From NCBI GenBank assembly GCA_021203915.1, contig JAJQAI010000208.1, positions 1 through 9,366 of the forward strand: 9,366 bases of DNA. Reading direction: 5' to 3'. The position numbers and the translations under genes were made by a program. The stretch is from Prevotella sp. GTDB lineage: Bacteria; Bacteroidota; Bacteroidia; Bacteroidales; Bacteroidaceae. The notes below the pieces were generated by a model. That model had not been told where the DNA came from and did no database searches. It was given only the letters and a program-made list of their open reading frames with translations. Below are positions 6,938-9,366 of the stretch, piece by piece; the first letter of the stretch is position 1, and each line of letters begins with the position of its first letter.

Positions 6938-7205
6938 GGGTCTCTATTTTAGAAAGAAGTTCTAATGAGCCTCCATGAATAGCAACGCGGAAAAACTCTT
7001 GATCTAAAACTCCTTTTATTACATAATAGTCTGCCTCTATTTTAAAAAAAGGTTTTTTAAGCTTATCCATAAGGATAAAAGAGCCAAGGGACCTTAAAGA
7101 TAGAACAAACTCCCGAGTTGTTACACCATCTATGTAATAATCAAAGGCTACCCAACCTGCCTCTACACATCTTTCTCGGGATTCTACACGATTTATTATC
7201 TTCAT
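6924..7205 (-). CDS. Small uncharacterised protein coupled to the cysteine-desulfurase-like gene
   Basis: I do not recognise this 93-residue protein. It is soluble, with no signal peptide or membrane segment; it starts MKIINRVESRERCVEAGWVA and ends IHGGSLELLSKIETLIEG. The pattern suggests a small alpha/beta fold with two strand-rich stretches (FDYYIDG, KIEADYYVIKG) and a C-terminal helix. There is a single cysteine at 13, and no resemblance I can see to IscU, SufE, TusA, ThiS or DUF3343. Reality as a gene is supported by its ATG sharing a base with the stop of the upstream gene (TAATG on the minus strand), which implies translational coupling, and by its occupying the whole space to the pgeF stop. 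It likely partners the PLP enzyme, for example as an acceptor or regulatory subunit, but that is inference from position only. Confidence 0.75.
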   Translation of the reverse strand: MKIINRVESRERCVEAGWVAFDYYIDGVTTREFVLSLRSLGSFILMDKLKKPFFKIEADYYVIKGVLDQEFFRVAIHGGSLELLSKIETLIEG

Positions 7206-8368
7206 TATAAGCTCAGGGTTATCTCATTAATTGCATTAATAAAAGCTTGAATATCCTCCCTAGAGGTTAAGTCGGAAATGCTAACTCTAATGGTTCCCTC
7301 TTCTTGGGTTTTAAGGGCACGATGAATAAGTGGAGAGCAATGAAGTCCTGTACGAACAGTAATGCTATAGGCATTCTCTAAAATATAACCTACATCCTTT
7401 GCCTTTAAACCCATTATATTTAAGCTAACTAGGGGCCCAAGATTTTCAGTTTCATTTCCATAGATTATAATCTTGGGATTTTTCTTTAGCTCACTATAAA
7501 GAAAAAGCATCTTCTTTTTTTCATCGAGGAAAATGTTTTCTACACCTCTTTTTAATGTGTACTCTATGCCTGCATTTAGACCAATGATACCAGGAATATT
7601 CTGCGTGCCCACCTCATATTCAAAATCTTTTGGGTCAGTATATAACAACTGTCTACTATCTCTTCCTGTTCCACCATAAAGCATGGGAGAAAAAAAGAGC
7701 CCCTCTCTTACATAGTATCCACCAGTTCCTTGAGGGCCAAAAAGGGCTTTGTGACCAGTGAAAGCCATGATGTCAATACCCCAAGAATCAATATCAATTG
7801 GTATACATCCAGCGCTTTGTGATACATCTAGCATAAAAAGGAATCCATAGCTACGGGCTATCTTTCCAATTGCTTTAGCATCTTGAATAGCTCCCGTTAC
7901 GTTTGAGCAATGGTTAATAACTATGAGTCCTGAATATGCGCTATTTTTATCTTTCTTTTTTGAAGCTTCTAGAACTATCTTTTCTAAAGAATCTAAATCA
8001 ACTTTTCCTCTTTCATTGCAGTCTACTATATGAAGATTACCTCTAGTTTCTTCACTATTAAAAAGTGGACGAAGAACACTATTGTGCTCAGTTGAGGTAA
8101 CGACAATGGGTGTTTTTTCAAGCTCAAGTCCAAAGAAAATCCTATTAATGGCATCTGTAGCTCCTGATGAAAAAAATATTCTATTTGTCTTTTTTATACC
8201 AAGAAGTTTTCCAAGGTTTTTTTTGCAGGTTTCTAAAGAATCATCCTCTCCTCTTTTAGAGCCAGAGCGAAATTGATTCTCAGGCGGAGACAAAAGCGAG
8301 GAATTTATAGCATCAATAACCGATTTAGGCTTTGGAAATGATGTTGCAGAGTTATTCAAGTAAACCAT
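7205..8368 (-). CDS. Class V aminotransferase / cysteine desulfurase family protein
   Basis: This PLP enzyme of 387 residues belongs to the class V fold and resembles the cysteine-desulfurase-family branch distinct from housekeeping IscS and SufS. Cofactor residues are clear: YLNNSATSFPKP at 3-14, SSGATDAIN at 67-75, H95 in STEHNSVLRP (stacks on PLP), NHCSNVTG at 152-159, D181 in LDVSQSAG, and the Schiff-base lysine K207 in FTGHKALFGPQGTGG. C344 in RTGLHCSPLIHRAL occupies the place of the desulfurase active-site cysteine. The ATG at 8368 gives the family N-terminus; no Shine-Dalgarno is seen. It overlaps the 93-aa gene by one base. Cysteine desulfurase or selenocysteine lyase activity is plausible; no iron-sulfur assembly, tRNA thiolation or selenium genes are nearby to indicate the sulfur acceptor. 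Confidence 0.88.
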   Translation of the reverse strand: MVYLNNSATSFPKPKSVIDAINSSLLSPPENQFRSGSKRGEDDSLETCKKNLGKLLGIKKTNRIFFSSGATDAINRIFFGLELEKTPIVVTSTEHNSVLRPLFNSEETRGNLHIVDCNERGKVDLDSLEKIVLEASKKKDKNSAYSGLIVINHCSNVTGAIQDAKAIGKIARSYGFLFMLDVSQSAGCIPIDIDSWGIDIMAFTGHKALFGPQGTGGYYVREGLFFSPMLYGGTGRDSRQLLYTDPKDFEYEVGTQNIPGIIGLNAGIEYTLKRGVENIFLDEKKKMLFLYSELKKNPKIIIYGNETENLGPLVSLNIMGLKAKDVGYILENAYSITVRTGLHCSPLIHRALKTQEEGTIRVSISDLTSREDIQAFINAINEITLSL

Positions 8369-8391
8369 TAACTTTTTTTGTTATATTGGTG

Positions 8392-8409
8392 TATATCAAT
8401 ATATTATAT
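8392..8409 (-). repeat. AT-rich 18-bp motif, copy 2, upstream of cysteine-desulfurase-like gene
   Basis: On the plus strand this is tatatcaatatattatat, 17 of 18 identical to 2190-2207. Its near edge lies 23 bp before the desulfurase-like ATG at 8368, so it occupies promoter or leader space in the same orientation as copy 1. There is no TAnnTTTG element on the minus strand in this spacer, so the promoter of this gene pair is otherwise unidentified. Confidence 0.35.
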
Positions 8410-8428
8410 AACCTATAAATAATATGAT

Positions 8429-8453
8429 GGGTACGCACACTATGCACGCACCC
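8429..8453 (-). other. 10-bp hairpin upstream of the cysteine-desulfurase-like gene
   Basis: On minus-strand RNA GGGUGCGUGC (8453-8444), loop AUAGU and GUGCGUACCC (8438-8429) pair over all ten positions, three of them G-U. On the plus strand those three become A-C mismatches, so only minus-strand RNA folds fully. No U-tract follows it in the minus direction; an A/T-rich stretch does. It begins 61 bp before the ATG and is G+C-rich within a very AT-rich spacer. It may be a 5' leader element or the end of the upstream isomerase-like transcript. Confidence 0.45.
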
Positions 8454-8463
8454 ACAAAAAAGA

Positions 8464-8533
8464 AAAAAAGTTTTTTCGACTCTTTTAGTATTACTTATTT
8501 TTTAGCGTGCTTAAAAAACTAAAATATTGCACG
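8464..8533 (-). terminator. Probable 3' end region of the isomerase-like gene
   Basis: Just past the stop at 8535 the minus strand has three nested or serial inverted repeats: CGTGC/GCACG (8533-8529 with 8510-8506), TTTTTTA/TAAAAAA (8518-8512 with 8504-8498, perfect 7 bp, 7-nt loop), and GAAAAAA/TTTTTTC (8477-8471 with 8469-8463) leading into another T-run to 8455. The last resembles an A-U-rich terminator with a U-tail. The exact stop point cannot be chosen by eye. Confidence 0.35.
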
Positions 8534-8534
8534 T

Positions 8535-9366
8535 TTATCCCTCAAGGACATTAAAGTGCATTACTTCGGATAAATCCTTTAGCATCTTCAAGTAATCACC
8601 AAAGATTAAAACCTGATGATGTCCAAAGCCTGCCAAATTATGCATATACCTACGCGCATCGTCCATTTCAATATAATAATATGGACTGCAATAAACATCA
8701 ACAAACTCTGAGCGTAAAACCTTACCAACTTTTAAACATATGGTATCGGCCTGAGGGTTAAAGCGTCCCAAGGTAACATAGTCAGAGGTGTTTTCAACGA
8801 AGTCAATTTGCAGTTTTCCACCAAAGCCTTGACCTGTGAAGGCCCATAACTTATATTTAAGTGGCTTTGTTCCATAGCCATTCATGCATAGAGCAGGAAC
8901 GGCATGGTGAATACGCAAAAGTTCATCAGTTTCATGATTAGGATTACCCATAAATGCTGGGCGATAAGCTGCGTACTGCATTATGGCCATGGCAAGCAGA
9001 GCGTTTAGGTCTTCCTCGCAGCCACTTGGTATACCCTCACCCTTAAGAAGTGAATGACATGTACAAGGGGTAAACTTACGATTCTGAGGTATTTCTGAGG
9101 TGCAAAGCTCATGACAAGCTGTTGAGAAAGCATTGCAGTCATAGACATCCATCATCTTTTTGGCAGCTAAATAGTACTTTATGTCATTTACGAACCACTC
9201 TTTATTCACCTTAGTATCAAGAGAACCACCTATAATCTTTTCAGCAATTGGACGGGCCTCCTCGTCGGTAATTTGGTCCATATACTTAAAGATTTCATAG
9301 AAAGGCAGTTTTACGATTTCCATACCATAACGCTGACGTATTAGTTCAGGATCACGTATAAGGCTC
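8535..9366 (-). CDS. L-fucose/L-arabinose isomerase-fold protein (C-terminal part, cut by window edge)
   Basis: The frame remains open to base 9366, so the Met at 9323 is internal and the true start lies beyond the window; the 14 codons before it read SLIRDPELIRQRYG. The visible 276 residues match the middle and C-terminal parts of the fucose isomerase-like fold. Counting from that Met, the diagnostic stretches are KFTPCTCHSLLKGEGIP at 83-99, GCEEDLNALLAMAIMQY at 101-117 with the probable metal-ligand acid in CEED, RPAFMGNP at 121-128, IHHAVPALCM at 138-147 and the terminal GFGHHQVLIFGDY at 232-244, like the GNHH end of the family. Such enzymes interconvert aldoses and ketoses using a divalent metal, but many Bacteroidota members are uncharacterised, so the sugar is unknown. 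Six cysteines cluster between 63 and 102. No sugar transport or kinase gene is visible. Confidence 0.78.
   Translation of the reverse strand, partial: SLIRDPELIRQRYGMEIVKLPFYEIFKYMDQITDEEARPIAEKIIGGSLDTKVNKEWFVNDIKYYLAAKKMMDVYDCNAFSTACHELCTSEIPQNRKFTPCTCHSLLKGEGIPSGCEEDLNALLAMAIMQYAAYRPAFMGNPNHETDELLRIHHAVPALCMNGYGTKPLKYKLWAFTGQGFGGKLQIDFVENTSDYVTLGRFNPQADTICLKVGKVLRSEFVDVYCSPYYYIEMDDARRYMHNLAGFGHHQVLIFGDYLKMLKDLSEVMHFNVLEG

Noticed and set aside
8082..8276. Plus-strand open frame inside the desulfurase-like gene
   Set aside because: It is antisense to conserved PLP-enzyme sequence and shows no motif.
7205..8368. Naming the PLP enzyme iscS, sufS or csd
   Set aside because: There are no adjacent iscU, sufB/C/D or sufE genes, and its sequence resembles a separate branch, so a specific symbol is not supported.
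8454..8479. A-run/T-run palindrome considered as a mobile-element end or origin-like site
   Set aside because: There is no matching repeat, target duplication or transposase nearby; simple A/T tracts explain it.
1..9366. tRNA, rRNA, CRISPR array, insertion sequence or phage genes
   Set aside because: No cloverleaf-like sequence, regularly spaced repeats, transposase or phage motifs were seen on either strand.

Overview
The window looks like chromosomal DNA from an AT-rich Bacteroidales species (phylum Bacteroidota). The evidence is a NigD-like lipoprotein whose signal sequence is followed by an acidic run, a DUF4831-family exported protein, an Obg GTPase with an acidic tail in place of the usual C-terminal domain, a perfect Bacteroides-type -7 promoter element (TAnnTTTG), and start codons mostly lacking a strong Shine-Dalgarno sequence. 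This placement is inferred from family resemblance; no alignment was run.

Left part, minus strand (1-3735). From right to left come nnr (repair of hydrated NAD(P)H), a DUF4831 secreted protein, a NigD-like surface lipoprotein, and the first 44 codons of an ECF-type sigma factor that runs off the left edge. The sigma fragment is short and easily missed. A terminator-like hairpin with a U-tract ends about 12 bases before its start codon.

Centre, plus strand (3774-6937). A promoter in the nnr/hpt divergent gap precedes a tight four-gene run: hpt (purine salvage), adk (adenylate kinase), obgE (ribosome-assembly GTPase) and pgeF (YfiH/LACC1-type purine nucleoside phosphorylase/peptidoglycan-editing enzyme). 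Three of the four handle purines directly and the fourth is a GTPase, so this reads as a nucleotide and translation housekeeping operon.

Right part, minus strand (6924-9366). A cysteine-desulfurase-like PLP enzyme is joined by a TAATG stop/start overlap to a 93-residue protein I do not recognise. The small gene overlaps the end of pgeF tail to tail by 14 bp. Upstream is a 166-bp AT-rich spacer with several inverted repeats, then the C-terminal 276 residues of a protein of the L-fucose/L-arabinose isomerase fold, cut by the right edge.

Most of the window is ordinary core genome. I see no transposon, phage, CRISPR array, tRNA or rRNA. The least explained items are the desulfurase-coupled 93-aa protein, the hairpin before the sigma factor, the hairpin and shared AT-rich motif upstream of the desulfurase, and the cysteine cluster in the isomerase-like protein.
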